64,000 nucleotides of DNA, taken from Chloroflexi bacterium 54-19 (GTDB taxonomy: Bacteria > Chloroflexota > Chloroflexia > Chloroheliales > Chloroheliaceae). The position numbers were made by a program, and so were the translations under genes. Shown here piece after piece: positions 52,401-59,849 of this stretch (positions are counted from its first letter, which is position 1; each line of letters starts with the position of its first letter). The stretch spans positions 118,471 through 182,470 of the forward strand of contig MKTJ01000044.1 in the NCBI GenBank assembly GCA_001898225.1. The letters are read 5' to 3'. The notes under the pieces are model-generated. The model made no database searches, was not told the DNA's origin, and was given only the letters and a program-made list of their open reading frames with translations.

Positions 52401-52651
52401 AATTTGAACCCCTGCTTGCCGTATTTTTCTGACAATTCGTCGCCAAAAGGGTCCGGTTTGTGGTAAGAAAGCCCTGGTCTTTTTACTTCGAGGCGGTCCA
52501 CTTCCGCCAGCAGGTTTTCCAGGGCCAGGTCGAGTTGTTGGGGTCCTCTTTCGGGCAGCACGATAACCCGGACCCTTTTCCCGGCCAGCCTCGCCGCCTG
52601 GGTCTCGACAATTTCTTCCCAGGTCCCCTCGAAGGTATCGAATTGCGCCAT
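52397..52651 (-). CDS. antitoxin partner of the PIN-domain toxin
   Basis: 84 residues: EGTWEEIVETQAARLAGKRVR (a helix-turn segment common in short antitoxins), then VIVLPERGPQQLDLALENLL and a C-terminal extended tail (LSYHKPDPFGDELSEKYGK) of the kind that wraps around a PIN toxin. Upstream of and overlapping the toxin gene by 4 nt, the usual arrangement. Family not recognised beyond that. Confidence 0.78.
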   Translation of the reverse strand: MAQFDTFEGTWEEIVETQAARLAGKRVRVIVLPERGPQQLDLALENLLAEVDRLEVKRPGLSYHKPDPFGDELSEKYGKQGFKL

Positions 52652-52685
52652 CCGGTTGCCCGCTTTAGTTATTCGTTAAAGTTTG

Positions 52686-52713
52686 AACGCCATCCTGGAC
52701 CCAGGACGGCGTT
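52686..52713. terminator. hairpin between manA and the antitoxin gene
   Basis: AACGCC pairs with GGCGTT, with an inner TCCT/AGGA stem. The U-tract is weak on the minus strand, where manA ends 29 nt before it. Confidence 0.45.
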
Positions 52714-52741
52714 TGTTTTGTAAAGGTTAAAAGCCTGTTGG

Positions 52742-53716
52742 CTAGCGAATTGTGCCGCTGATGACTTTCAAGGGCTTTTCGCTGCCTGTTGATACCAGCC
52801 GGAAGTCGAGACCGGGCGGCATGAGCAGGGTCTGGCCTTTGGCGAGAGGTTCGTCCTCGAACAGGCTCGTGGTCGGTTCGAGGGTGCCGCTCCCTTCCAG
52901 GACCGATAGCAGGGTAAAGCTGTCGGGTTTGGCTTGCAGTTCGGCCCGGTCGGTGACGCTATAGAGGTCCGCCGTGAAGTATTCGCTTTCGACCAGGCGG
53001 GCGCTGGCGTAGCTTTCCTTCGGTTCGAGAGCGGGGTGGGTCACTTTCGGGTTCGGGTTATCGAGTTTGATGGCTTTGAGCCCTTTTTCGATGTGAATCT
53101 GGCGTCCGACCCGGCCCCAGTCGTAGAGGCGGTAGGTTATATCGGTGTCCTGCTGCAACTCGTAGACCACGATGCCTTTGGTCAGGGCGTGGACGGTCCC
53201 GGCGGGGAGGTAGACCACGTCACCTTCTTTGACCGGGGCTTTTTGGAGGTAGCGGAGCAGGTCGAGTTCGCTCATGGCTTTTTCAAGTTGGTCGAGGTTT
53301 TGGGCGGTTTCGTTGAGGCCGTAGCAGATTTCCGCGCCGGGCTGGGCCTTCATCACGTACCAGAACTCGGTCTTGCCGTAGGGGTAGTTTTCGAGCTGCT
53401 GGGCCAGGAAGTTATCGGGGTGGACCTGGACTGAGAGGTTTTCCCTGGCGTCTATGAACTTCACCAGGAGCGGGAACTTGGGATAGCTCTGGCTTTTCGC
53501 GCCAAAGTAGCGGGCGGCGTCCTCGTTAAAGAGGTCGGCCAGTTTGCGCCCGGCCAGGGGCCCGTTGGTCACGAGGCTGTCCGAATAGGCTTCCCAGCTT
53601 TCGCCGAGTTTGGCTTCGGGATTGGCGGCAGGACGGCCCAATTCTTCGGCCAGCCAGCGCCCGCCCCACACGATTTCCTTGACCTGGGGTTCCAGCCGTA
53701 AAGGATACAAATTCAT
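52742..53716 (-). CDS. manA: mannose-6-phosphate isomerase, class I
   Basis: Zinc enzyme converting mannose 6-phosphate and fructose 6-phosphate. The 324 residues show the cupin signatures: LLVKFIDARENLSVQVHPDN (metal Gln and His), GKTEFWYVMKAQPGAEICYG, the second His-containing region DVVYLPAGTVHALTKGIVVY, and QQDTDITYRLYDWGR. This is the short bacterial form (B. subtilis-like) rather than the E. coli long form. No other sugar-nucleotide gene is adjacent. Confidence 0.94.
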   Translation of the reverse strand: MNLYPLRLEPQVKEIVWGGRWLAEELGRPAANPEAKLGESWEAYSDSLVTNGPLAGRKLADLFNEDAARYFGAKSQSYPKFPLLVKFIDARENLSVQVHPDNFLAQQLENYPYGKTEFWYVMKAQPGAEICYGLNETAQNLDQLEKAMSELDLLRYLQKAPVKEGDVVYLPAGTVHALTKGIVVYELQQDTDITYRLYDWGRVGRQIHIEKGLKAIKLDNPNPKVTHPALEPKESYASARLVESEYFTADLYSVTDRAELQAKPDSFTLLSVLEGSGTLEPTTSLFEDEPLAKGQTLLMPPGLDFRLVSTGSEKPLKVISGTIR

Positions 53717-53835
53717 AGACTTACCCTTTTCTCCGTTGCGTTTCTAGGATTGCGGCCCCGTTCGAGCGGGCCAAGATTAATTATCACCTTTTATCCTATG
53801 TTATAACTTCCGCTCCAGGATTGCAAAGGTTTTAG

Positions 53836-53924
53836 AAGTCAGTAGGCAGAGGGCAGAGGGCAGAAGGCAGAGGGCAGAAGGCAGAGGGCAGGGGGTAGAG
53901 GGCAGAGGGTAGAAGGCAGAGGGG
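53836..53924 (+). repeat. G-rich heptamer array (left arm of an inverted pair)
   Basis: About 12 units (GAGGGCA, GAAGGCA, GAGGGTA), followed by a TTTAGTT box (53928-53941). The opposite arm is at 54131-54197. Confidence 0.86.
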
Positions 53925-53970
53925 AGTATTTAGTTTTTAGTGGGACGGGGAATCGGGTTTCTTCGATTAT

Positions 53971-54033
53971 GCTATGGTCCAACGGTACCCATAAATGGGT
54001 GCCCAAGATTCCTCGGTACCCTCGGAATGACAG
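53971..54033. repeat. partial TTGTCATTC-family element between two heptamer arms
   Basis: The sequence ggtccaacggtaccc...agattcctcggtaccctcggaatgacagg matches the right half of 17539-17793. Degenerate tandem copies of cctggaatgacag follow to about 54095. Confidence 0.5.
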
Positions 54034-54130
54034 GAAATTACCCCTGGAATGACCAGTAAATGCCCCTGGAATGACAGGTAATTGCCCTCGAAATAACAAC
54101 CCACCAATCACCAACTTTCTAAACACTAAA

Positions 54131-54197
<67 letters not shown>

Positions 54198-54208
54198 TTG
54201 GGGCCGGA

Positions 54209-54237
54209 TTGTTAGAGCGGGGCCAGTAGGCTATAAT
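54209..54237 (+). promoter_or_regulatory. promoter of the lipoprotein operon
   Basis: TTGTTA, exactly 17 bp, TATAAT, starting 12 nt after the right arm of the heptamer pair. Predicted start near 54244. Confidence 0.7.
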
Positions 54238-54286
54238 AGGCCCGTTAGCGTTCCGCGATGAATTGAGAGAAAGAGAAGCAAGCAGT

Positions 54287-54976
54287 TTGAAGTTTAAGTT
54301 AGTTATACTCCTGGGGCTGATTTGCCTGGGCCTGGCGGCCTGCGGTGACGAAGCCACCTCAACTCCCGCCCCTACCCTAGCTCCGACCACGGCCCCGGCT
54401 ACCACCTCTGCTGCAAGCGTCCCCGCTACCTCCGGTGGGATTGCCCTGCCTACGATTGCTCCGACCCTTGGCGACGGCATGACCATGAAACAGGCTTACG
54501 CGGTGGTCTCCCCGATGATAACGGCCTGGAACCCCAACGCGGTCCTGGTGACGGTCTTTACGCCGCCGGACGCTACGGTCGGTCTGAACGGGGCGGGCCA
54601 GGCTCCCCAGTGGTATTTCGAGGTGATAGACCCGACGTCAGGCCAGCACAGCACCTGGCTGGTCAAGGTAGCCCCGGACGGCAAAGGCAGCGCCGAAAAG
54701 AGTATCGAAGATGTCCTTCCGGCGGACCAGGCCAAAATGATGGACGCGGTGAAACTTCCTCCCCTTAACACCCTGATTGATACCGACCGGTTAATGGAAG
54801 TGGCCCGCGCTAACGGCGGGACCAAGAGCGACCAGCCCATCGGTATCCAACTGGCAAGCCCGGCCAAAGAGGGCGACCCGCTGGCCTTTGACCTGGTCTT
54901 TTATAACGGGAACGATGTTTTGCGCTTGCGGATAGACGCCCAAAGCGGTAAATTAGTAGAGAACACGAAAGGCTAA
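54287..54976 (+). CDS. lipoprotein with Ala/Pro/Thr linker
   Basis: 229 residues from the TTG at 54287 (alternative TTG at 54263). Signal peptide and lipobox LGLAAC with Cys19. A Thr/Ala/Pro-rich linker follows to about 55, then a mixed domain with MKQAYAVVSPMITAWNPNAV and a C-terminal DPLAFDLVFYNGNDVLRLRIDAQSGKLV segment reminiscent of PepSY-like folds. The domain is not named with confidence. Likely exposed on the outer face of the cytoplasmic membrane. The following gene begins 12 nt later. Confidence 0.75.
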   Translation: MKFKLVILLGLICLGLAACGDEATSTPAPTLAPTTAPATTSAASVPATSGGIALPTIAPTLGDGMTMKQAYAVVSPMITAWNPNAVLVTVFTPPDATVGLNGAGQAPQWYFEVIDPTSGQHSTWLVKVAPDGKGSAEKSIEDVLPADQAKMMDAVKLPPLNTLIDTDRLMEVARANGGTKSDQPIGIQLASPAKEGDPLAFDLVFYNGNDVLRLRIDAQSGKLVENTKG

Positions 54977-54988
54977 AAGGAGAAAATA

Positions 54989-55468
54989 ATGGCAAATTCA
55001 GGCGGTATCAGTTTTAGCACTCTATTTGAAGTGGCGGGAGTGGTCCTCAACAGCACGCGGACGAAAGAGCCCGGCAGCGAAGGCAAACCCGGTCTGGCCG
55101 TAGACCCGCAAAAATTGGCCCTGGGCCTGGCCGGGATTGCCGGGCAGCAGGTCTTGAAGGGTTTTGCCCGGCGGCAAGCCCAAAAACGGCTCAAAAAGGA
55201 ACTGGACAAGGGTCTTATCAGTCTCGAAGATTTCAAGGCGGGCCGGTCGGCGGCGGAAGTAAAAAAGGCCCGCAAAAAAGCCAGCCTGTTCAAGCCCGGC
55301 CTGATAGTCGGGGCACTCGTCGGGGCCGGGTTGTATGTGCTGTCCCTGTCGCCGGAGCAGCGGGAGAAACTTTTCAAGCAGATTGAGCAGGGCCTGGCCC
55401 AGGTTATCGGGATTGTCAACGAACTCCAGGGCAAACCCTACAGCCAGGACTACGAGAAAAAAGCCTAA
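54989..55468 (+). CDS. small protein with one C-terminal membrane helix
   Basis: 159 residues, AAGGAGA 5 nt before the ATG. Residues 1-100 are soluble with a basic region (ARRQAQKRLKKELDKG), followed by a hydrophobic segment (about 103-122, LIVGALVGAGLYVLSL) and a charged tail with an amphipathic helix. Likely cotranscribed with the lipoprotein. Function unknown. Confidence 0.65.
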   Translation: MANSGGISFSTLFEVAGVVLNSTRTKEPGSEGKPGLAVDPQKLALGLAGIAGQQVLKGFARRQAQKRLKKELDKGLISLEDFKAGRSAAEVKKARKKASLFKPGLIVGALVGAGLYVLSLSPEQREKLFKQIEQGLAQVIGIVNELQGKPYSQDYEKKA

Positions 55469-55483
55469 ACCGGCAGAATCAAG

Positions 55484-55522
55484 AAAGCCCTCTCCTTCGT
55501 CAATAAAAGGGAGAGGGCTTTT
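55484..55522. terminator. bidirectional terminator
   Basis: AAGCCCTCTCC pairs with GGAGAGGGCTT, loop about 14 nt, with T/A tracts on both sides. It ends the plus-strand lipoprotein operon and the minus-strand methyltransferase gene. Confidence 0.88.
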
Positions 55523-55537
55523 AGATTCAGCCAGTTT

Positions 55538-56215
55538 TTAGCTTTGTGAGGGTTTGACCCCTTTGACGTAGGAGAGGACGGCGTGTCCGGTTTTCCCCCA
55601 TTCGACCCCTTCGAAGTGGCTGGCTTCAAAAAGCGGGGCGTATTCAGCCACATCCACCCGCAGCATGTGGTGCATCCCTTCAACGTGCCGTTTGAAGAAG
55701 CCGGGGCCGGGCAGGCTGTCCAGTTCGAAATCGACCACCAGGCAAGTTCCGCCCGGTTTTAGCACCCGGTAGATTTCGGCCAGGGCCTGCTCTTTCAGGT
55801 CGCCGGGCAGGTGGTGAAAGACCAGGCGGCTTACCACGGCGTCGAATTTGTTGTCTTCGTAGGGAAGCTTTTCGGCTACGGCGTTGCGGAAATCAATTTC
55901 CAGGTGGGCTTTTCGGGCCTGTTTGCGGGCCTCGGCAATCATCTGGGGCGAGGCGTCCACCCCGCAGACTTCCCCGGTCGGTCCGCTCTTGCGTTTGGCG
56001 GCAAGGGTCAGGCTGGCGGGACCGCACCCCACGTCCAGCACCTTCGAGCCGGGTTTTACTCCCGCCAGGTTTAACAGGGTTTTTTCGCTTCTCTTTAAGA
56101 GGGGACTGAATATGAGGTTGTATATCCCGGCCCGCCGGAGGACTATGCCTTCGGTTGTGGGGGTTTGAGGCCCGGCGTGGGAATGGGTATGGCCTGAATG
56201 AACACCAGTATGCAT
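55538..56215 (-). CDS. SAM-dependent methyltransferase with His-rich N-terminus
   Basis: 225 residues from ATG 56215, with GAGGTGG 8 nt upstream; a GTG 12 nt earlier overlaps that site. The first 20 residues contain six His (MHTGVHSGHTHSHAG), which could bind metal. Then motif I KVLDVGCGPASLTLAA, GEVCGVDASPQMIAEA and VVSRLVFHHLPGDLKEQAL, as in UbiE/Methyltransf_11 proteins. It is transcribed divergently from a TetR regulator with a palindrome between them. Substrate unknown. Confidence 0.87.
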   Translation of the reverse strand: MHTGVHSGHTHSHAGPQTPTTEGIVLRRAGIYNLIFSPLLKRSEKTLLNLAGVKPGSKVLDVGCGPASLTLAAKRKSGPTGEVCGVDASPQMIAEARKQARKAHLEIDFRNAVAEKLPYEDNKFDAVVSRLVFHHLPGDLKEQALAEIYRVLKPGGTCLVVDFELDSLPGPGFFKRHVEGMHHMLRVDVAEYAPLFEASHFEGVEWGKTGHAVLSYVKGVKPSQS

Positions 56216-56256
56216 GATTATTTCCACCTCGCTTTTTAAAACATTCTGTTAGATTT

Positions 56257-56271
56257 CGAACATGTTGTTCG
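56257..56271. promoter_or_regulatory. candidate TetR-type operator
   Basis: CGAACATGTTGTTCG, a 15-bp interrupted palindrome (CGAAC/GTTCG), directly before the TGTTATAAT promoter of the TetR gene. It lies between the two divergent starts, as expected for autoregulation and control of the methyltransferase. Confidence 0.6.
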
Positions 56272-56276
56272 TTTAC

Positions 56277-56285
56277 TGTTATAAT
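56277..56285 (+). promoter_or_regulatory. extended -10 promoter of the TetR gene
   Basis: TGTTATAAT. The -35 region is occupied by the palindrome at 56257-56271. Confidence 0.6.
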
Positions 56286-56357
56286 AGAGAATGAAGTAAC
56301 CGGCAATAACCAATCAGACCTTGAAAGTTTGTTATTGAACAAAAGGAAGCGGATTGT

Positions 56358-56948
56358 ATGGAAAGTAAAGTGCCGCAGGTCCCGGTGAGTGCGCAAAGCG
56401 CCAAAGACCGCCGGGTCCGGCGCAGCCAGCAATTGTTGCGGGAAGCCTTGCTCGAACTGATATTGGAAAAACCCTACCAGGATATAACGGTCCAGGATAT
56501 TCTCGACCGGGCCGACGTGGGGCGCTCGACTTTTTACGCCCATTTCCTGGACAAGGATCACCTGTTAAAGTCGGGGTTTGAAAATTTGCAGGAGGTTTTC
56601 GAGACCCTGAATTTGCGGTCTGGCGGGAAGCCCCAATCCGAGTTCGAGACAATCATGTTTCTGATTCATCACGTGGAGAGTTTCCAGCCGATTTACAAGG
56701 CTTTAATGAGCAAACGCGGGGCGGATTGGATAACCCAGGAGGTCCAGTCGATTGTAATAAAGGTGCTGCGCCGCCAACTCGAAAATCAGCCGGTGCCGGG
56801 CGACATTCCGCTCGAAGTGCTGGTCCAGTACCGGGCGAGCGCCCTGATGGGGCTTATCAAGTGGTGGCTGGACAACGACATGCCCTTTAGCGCCGAACAG
56901 ATGCAGCGCTGGTTTCACGAGCTTTCGGCCCTGCCAGTCCATTTTTAG
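56358..56948 (+). CDS. TetR-family transcriptional regulator
   Basis: 196 residues. N-terminal helix-turn-helix: RRSQQLLREALLELILEKPY, then ITVQDILDRADVGRSTFYAHF (about 43-63), the standard TetR recognition helix. The helical ligand/dimer domain covers 70-190. Divergent from the methyltransferase gene; the shared palindrome suggests it represses both. Ligand unknown. Confidence 0.92.
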   Translation: MESKVPQVPVSAQSAKDRRVRRSQQLLREALLELILEKPYQDITVQDILDRADVGRSTFYAHFLDKDHLLKSGFENLQEVFETLNLRSGGKPQSEFETIMFLIHHVESFQPIYKALMSKRGADWITQEVQSIVIKVLRRQLENQPVPGDIPLEVLVQYRASALMGLIKWWLDNDMPFSAEQMQRWFHELSALPVHF

Positions 56949-56959
56949 GGGGGTCAGTT

Positions 56960-57550
56960 TCAGGATTTAGGGGTGGGGACGGGCTGGCCGTTGGCCCCGC
57001 ACAGGACGATATGAGTCCCGGCCAGGTTGCTCCGGTAGTCGTAGTTCTGGCCGCCCGCCGTGACCTGGATGGTATAGCCGGGGGTCAGCACCTGTGTATA
57101 CATCATGCTGGGGTCGGGACAACCGAGGGCCGAGTCGGGGAAGGTTTCGGTGGAGTAGCCGGTAACCTGGAAACTGGCTGGCGATAGGTTACTCCGCTTT
57201 GCCAGGTCGGCGCTGATAAGAGCATACGATTTTTTGATTTCGTCGGGGATACCGGGCAAAGGCGTTCCTCCAGGTGTAGTAGCGCCCCCGGTCGCCGCGC
57301 CGCCGGTCGCGCCAGGGGTCTTGCCGCCGAGCGGGTTGCCAAGGGTCGGGGTCGCCACAGTGGTCGGGCTGGCCGTGGTAGGAGCGGGAGTAGCGGTGGC
57401 CGGGGCGGTCGTTGGCTGGGAGGTCGCGGTGGAAGTAGACTCGCCGCAAGCGGCCAGGGTCAGGAGGAGCAGGCAAAGGCAGCAAAAAAAGGAGAGGCGG
57501 CCCAGCGAAAAGAATTTCCCTGGTTTGTAAGATTTTTTATGTTGTGGCAT
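56960..57550 (-). CDS. lipoprotein with Thr/Ala/Pro/Gly linker
   Basis: 196 residues. Signal peptide LCLLLLTLAAC with lipidated Cys35. A long low-complexity linker of Thr, Ala, Pro and Gly (36-98) is followed by a small domain (about 100-190) with TGYSTETFPDSALGCPDP, MMYTQVLTPGYTIQV and YDYRSNLAGTHIVLCG. This domain recurs in Chloroflexota and Cyanobacteria lipoproteins; its role is not known. The two Cys (ALGC and VLCG) may form a disulfide. Confidence 0.78.
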   Translation of the reverse strand: MPQHKKSYKPGKFFSLGRLSFFCCLCLLLLTLAACGESTSTATSQPTTAPATATPAPTTASPTTVATPTLGNPLGGKTPGATGGAATGGATTPGGTPLPGIPDEIKKSYALISADLAKRSNLSPASFQVTGYSTETFPDSALGCPDPSMMYTQVLTPGYTIQVTAGGQNYDYRSNLAGTHIVLCGANGQPVPTPKS

Positions 57551-57622
57551 ACCGCCGCTCCTTTTCTTCTGGTCCGCCCTCCCGGCAGACCGGATTAGAT
57601 AATGCCCTGGCCCCGGTGGGGT

Positions 57623-58786
57623 TTAGCCCCGGTATCTGGTGACGAAACGGTCAATCCGGGCCATCGCTTCTTCGATCTGGGGCAGGGCGGTGGCGTAACA
57701 GGCCCGGATATGGCCTTTGCCGCTCGCGCCAAACGAGCCGCCGGGCACGACCGCGACATGTTCCTCGACCAGCAGCTTCTCGCAAAATTCTTCCTCGCTC
57801 ATCCCGACCGATTTGATGGAGGGGAAGGTGTAGAACGCGCCTTTCGGCTCGAAGCAGTCGAGGCCCATTTCGTTGAAGGCGCTGACCATGAATTTGCGCC
57901 GGATATTGTACTCTCCCACCATCGCTTTTACCGAAGCCTCGCCATTTTTGAGGGCTTCGATGGCAGCGACCTGCCCGGCGGTCGGGGCCGACATAATCAG
58001 GTACTGGTGGATGCGGGTGCAGGCCGCGTTGATTTCCGAGTTGGCGCAGAGATAGCCGACGCGCCAGCCGGTCATAGCGTAGGCCTTGGAGAAACCGCCC
58101 AGGGTGACGGTCCGCTCCCACATGCCGGGGAGGGAGGCGAAAGAGATATGCTCGACGCCGTAGACCAGCCGGTCGTAGATTTCGTCGCTGTAGACCAGCA
58201 AGTCGTGTTTTTCGACAAAGGCGGCGATTTCCAGGCTGAGTTCGCGGGTGAGGACCGCGCCGGTCGGGTTGTTAGGGTAGCCGAGCAGTATAGCCCGCGT
58301 GCGGGGAGTGATGGCCGCTTCGAGGTCGGCCAGGGCCGGGGCGAATTCTTGCTCGACATAGGTCGGGACCGCGACCGGGGTGGCCCCGGCGAAAATGACG
58401 GCAGGGGCATAGGCCACGAAGGAGGGTTCCGGGATAATCACCTCGTCGCCGGGGTTGAGGGTCGCCAGGCAGGCCACCTGCAAGGCTTCGCTCACACCGA
58501 CCGTTATCAGGATTTCCTTGAGCGGGTCGTATTTGGTGCCGTAGAGGTTCTGGAGATGGGCGGCGACCAATTCGCGCAGTTCGAGGATACCGGCGTTGGA
58601 GGTGTAGCGGGTCATGCCCTGCTCGATAGAAGCGATGCCGGCCTGGCGGACATTGTCGGGGGTGGTAAAGTCCGGTTCGCCCACGCCCAGCGAAATAACG
58701 TCTTTCATCGTCGCCGCGATGTCAAAAAACCGCCGGATACCCGAAGGCGGGACCGTTGCCATGCGTTCAGCCACAAATTGTCTCAT
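57623..58786 (-). CDS. aminotransferase class I (PLP-dependent)
   Basis: 387 residues. The lysine that binds PLP is Lys234 (GGFSKAYAMTGWRVGY), with Asp201 (LVYSDEIYD) and YPNNPTGAVL (about 170-179) as the usual cofactor and substrate residues. VISLGVGEPDFTTP (31-43) is the typical N-terminal motif. Resembles the aspartate/aromatic or alanine-type subgroup I gamma; the substrate is not readable. It ends 41 nt before the window's lipoprotein gene on the same strand. Confidence 0.9.
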   Translation of the reverse strand: MRQFVAERMATVPPSGIRRFFDIAATMKDVISLGVGEPDFTTPDNVRQAGIASIEQGMTRYTSNAGILELRELVAAHLQNLYGTKYDPLKEILITVGVSEALQVACLATLNPGDEVIIPEPSFVAYAPAVIFAGATPVAVPTYVEQEFAPALADLEAAITPRTRAILLGYPNNPTGAVLTRELSLEIAAFVEKHDLLVYSDEIYDRLVYGVEHISFASLPGMWERTVTLGGFSKAYAMTGWRVGYLCANSEINAACTRIHQYLIMSAPTAGQVAAIEALKNGEASVKAMVGEYNIRRKFMVSAFNEMGLDCFEPKGAFYTFPSIKSVGMSEEEFCEKLLVEEHVAVVPGGSFGASGKGHIRACYATALPQIEEAMARIDRFVTRYRG

Positions 58787-58839
58787 TCGGTAAATTTCTC
58801 CCTCATCCTGGCCGGAGTCATGTCTTGTAAGCTTAAAGA

Positions 58840-59556
58840 CTATTCCAGCACAATTTCAATTCGTTTATTCATTTTGCCTTTGCTGCGGGTCCCGGCGATT
58901 TTCAACCGGCCAATCTCACTGATATTCGCCAGGTGAGTGCCGCCGCAGAACTGGCGGTCGAGCCCCTCAATTTCAATCGTCCGAATTTTAGCGGTCTGGG
59001 GCGGCATAGCGTTGACGGTGCGGACCAGTTCGGGCATTTCGGCGGCTTCCGCGAGGGTGACCTCACGCGGTATCACCCGCAGGGCTTTAGCAATCGCCTC
59101 GTTGCACTCGCGTTCGAGTCTTTCGATGCGCTGGGGCGCGAGGTCGTCCATGGTGAAGTCAATCCGGGCCCGGTCGGCGTAGACCTGCGCGCCGGAAACG
59201 AGGGCACCGAAATCGTTGTAAGCGACCCCATTGAGGACGTGCAGGGCGGTGTGGTGGCGCATGTGGGCGTAGCGGCGTTCCCAATCGAGCTTACCGAGGG
59301 CGCCCTTGCCTTTGAATTCGGCGGGCAGGGCCCGGTCAAGTTTGTGCCAGATGGTGCCGTCGGCGGCGTAGACATCTTCAACGGTATAGTCTTCGCCTTC
59401 GATGGTTAAAAGGCCCAGGTCGCCGGGTTGCCCGCCGCCAACCGCGAAGAAAAGGGTTTTATCGAGGGCGATAGCCAGCCCGGTCGGGTCAAAAGCCACA
59501 ATTTCAGCCTCAAAGTCGCGTGCGTAAGGCTCGGTGTAAAAATACTTCTCGGTCAT
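58840..59556 (-). CDS. alaX: alanyl-tRNA editing protein AlaX
   Basis: Hydrolyses mischarged Ser-tRNA(Ala) or Gly-tRNA(Ala). The 238 residues contain the editing-site metal motifs HHTALHVLNG (His102, His106) and CGGTHLANISEIG (Cys204, His208), and the early GGGQPGDLG segment (40-48) typical of AlaX and of the AlaRS editing domain. Length fits the AlaX-M class. Upstream in the same direction of the aminotransferase gene by 53 nt. Confidence 0.92.
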   Translation of the reverse strand: MTEKYFYTEPYARDFEAEIVAFDPTGLAIALDKTLFFAVGGGQPGDLGLLTIEGEDYTVEDVYAADGTIWHKLDRALPAEFKGKGALGKLDWERRYAHMRHHTALHVLNGVAYNDFGALVSGAQVYADRARIDFTMDDLAPQRIERLERECNEAIAKALRVIPREVTLAEAAEMPELVRTVNAMPPQTAKIRTIEIEGLDRQFCGGTHLANISEIGRLKIAGTRSKGKMNKRIEIVLE

Positions 59557-59734
59557 TTGTTTATTCTTTCTGCCTGGTCCCGCCAGCTAAAAAGGGTAAT
59601 TGGAAACCGGCCTCATTATACAATAATAACGCCGGGGCCGCAGCTTTAGTTATAGTATCCTAGCAGACAATATTGGCTAAATATAGAGCCAATTGGCCTG
59701 GAAATTCTTTTAGGGGAGATATTTGTCTGGAGTC

Positions 59735-59785
59735 AAAAAAGGAGCGCCCGGTTCCCGTGGCTCGTAAAAACCACGGGAACCGGGC
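59735..59785 (-). terminator. strong rho-independent terminator of the eCIS-core gene
   Basis: A perfect 15-bp stem (59746-59760 with 59771-59785), 10-nt loop, and on the minus strand a TTTTTT tract just after. A second stem, CCCACCT with AGGTGGG (about 59813-59846), lies nearer the gene. Confidence 0.85.
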
Positions 59786-59849
59786 ACTTTCTTGAATATA
59801 ACCGTTATTGGACCCCACCTCAAGGGCTCGTAAAGGTGGGTTCAGGGCG

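Noticed and set aside
57602..58936. A 444-residue frame on the plus strand opposite the aminotransferase
   Set aside because: The composition is that of an antisense shadow (Gly/Asp/Val/Phe-rich, no motif), while the minus strand has all class I aminotransferase motifs.
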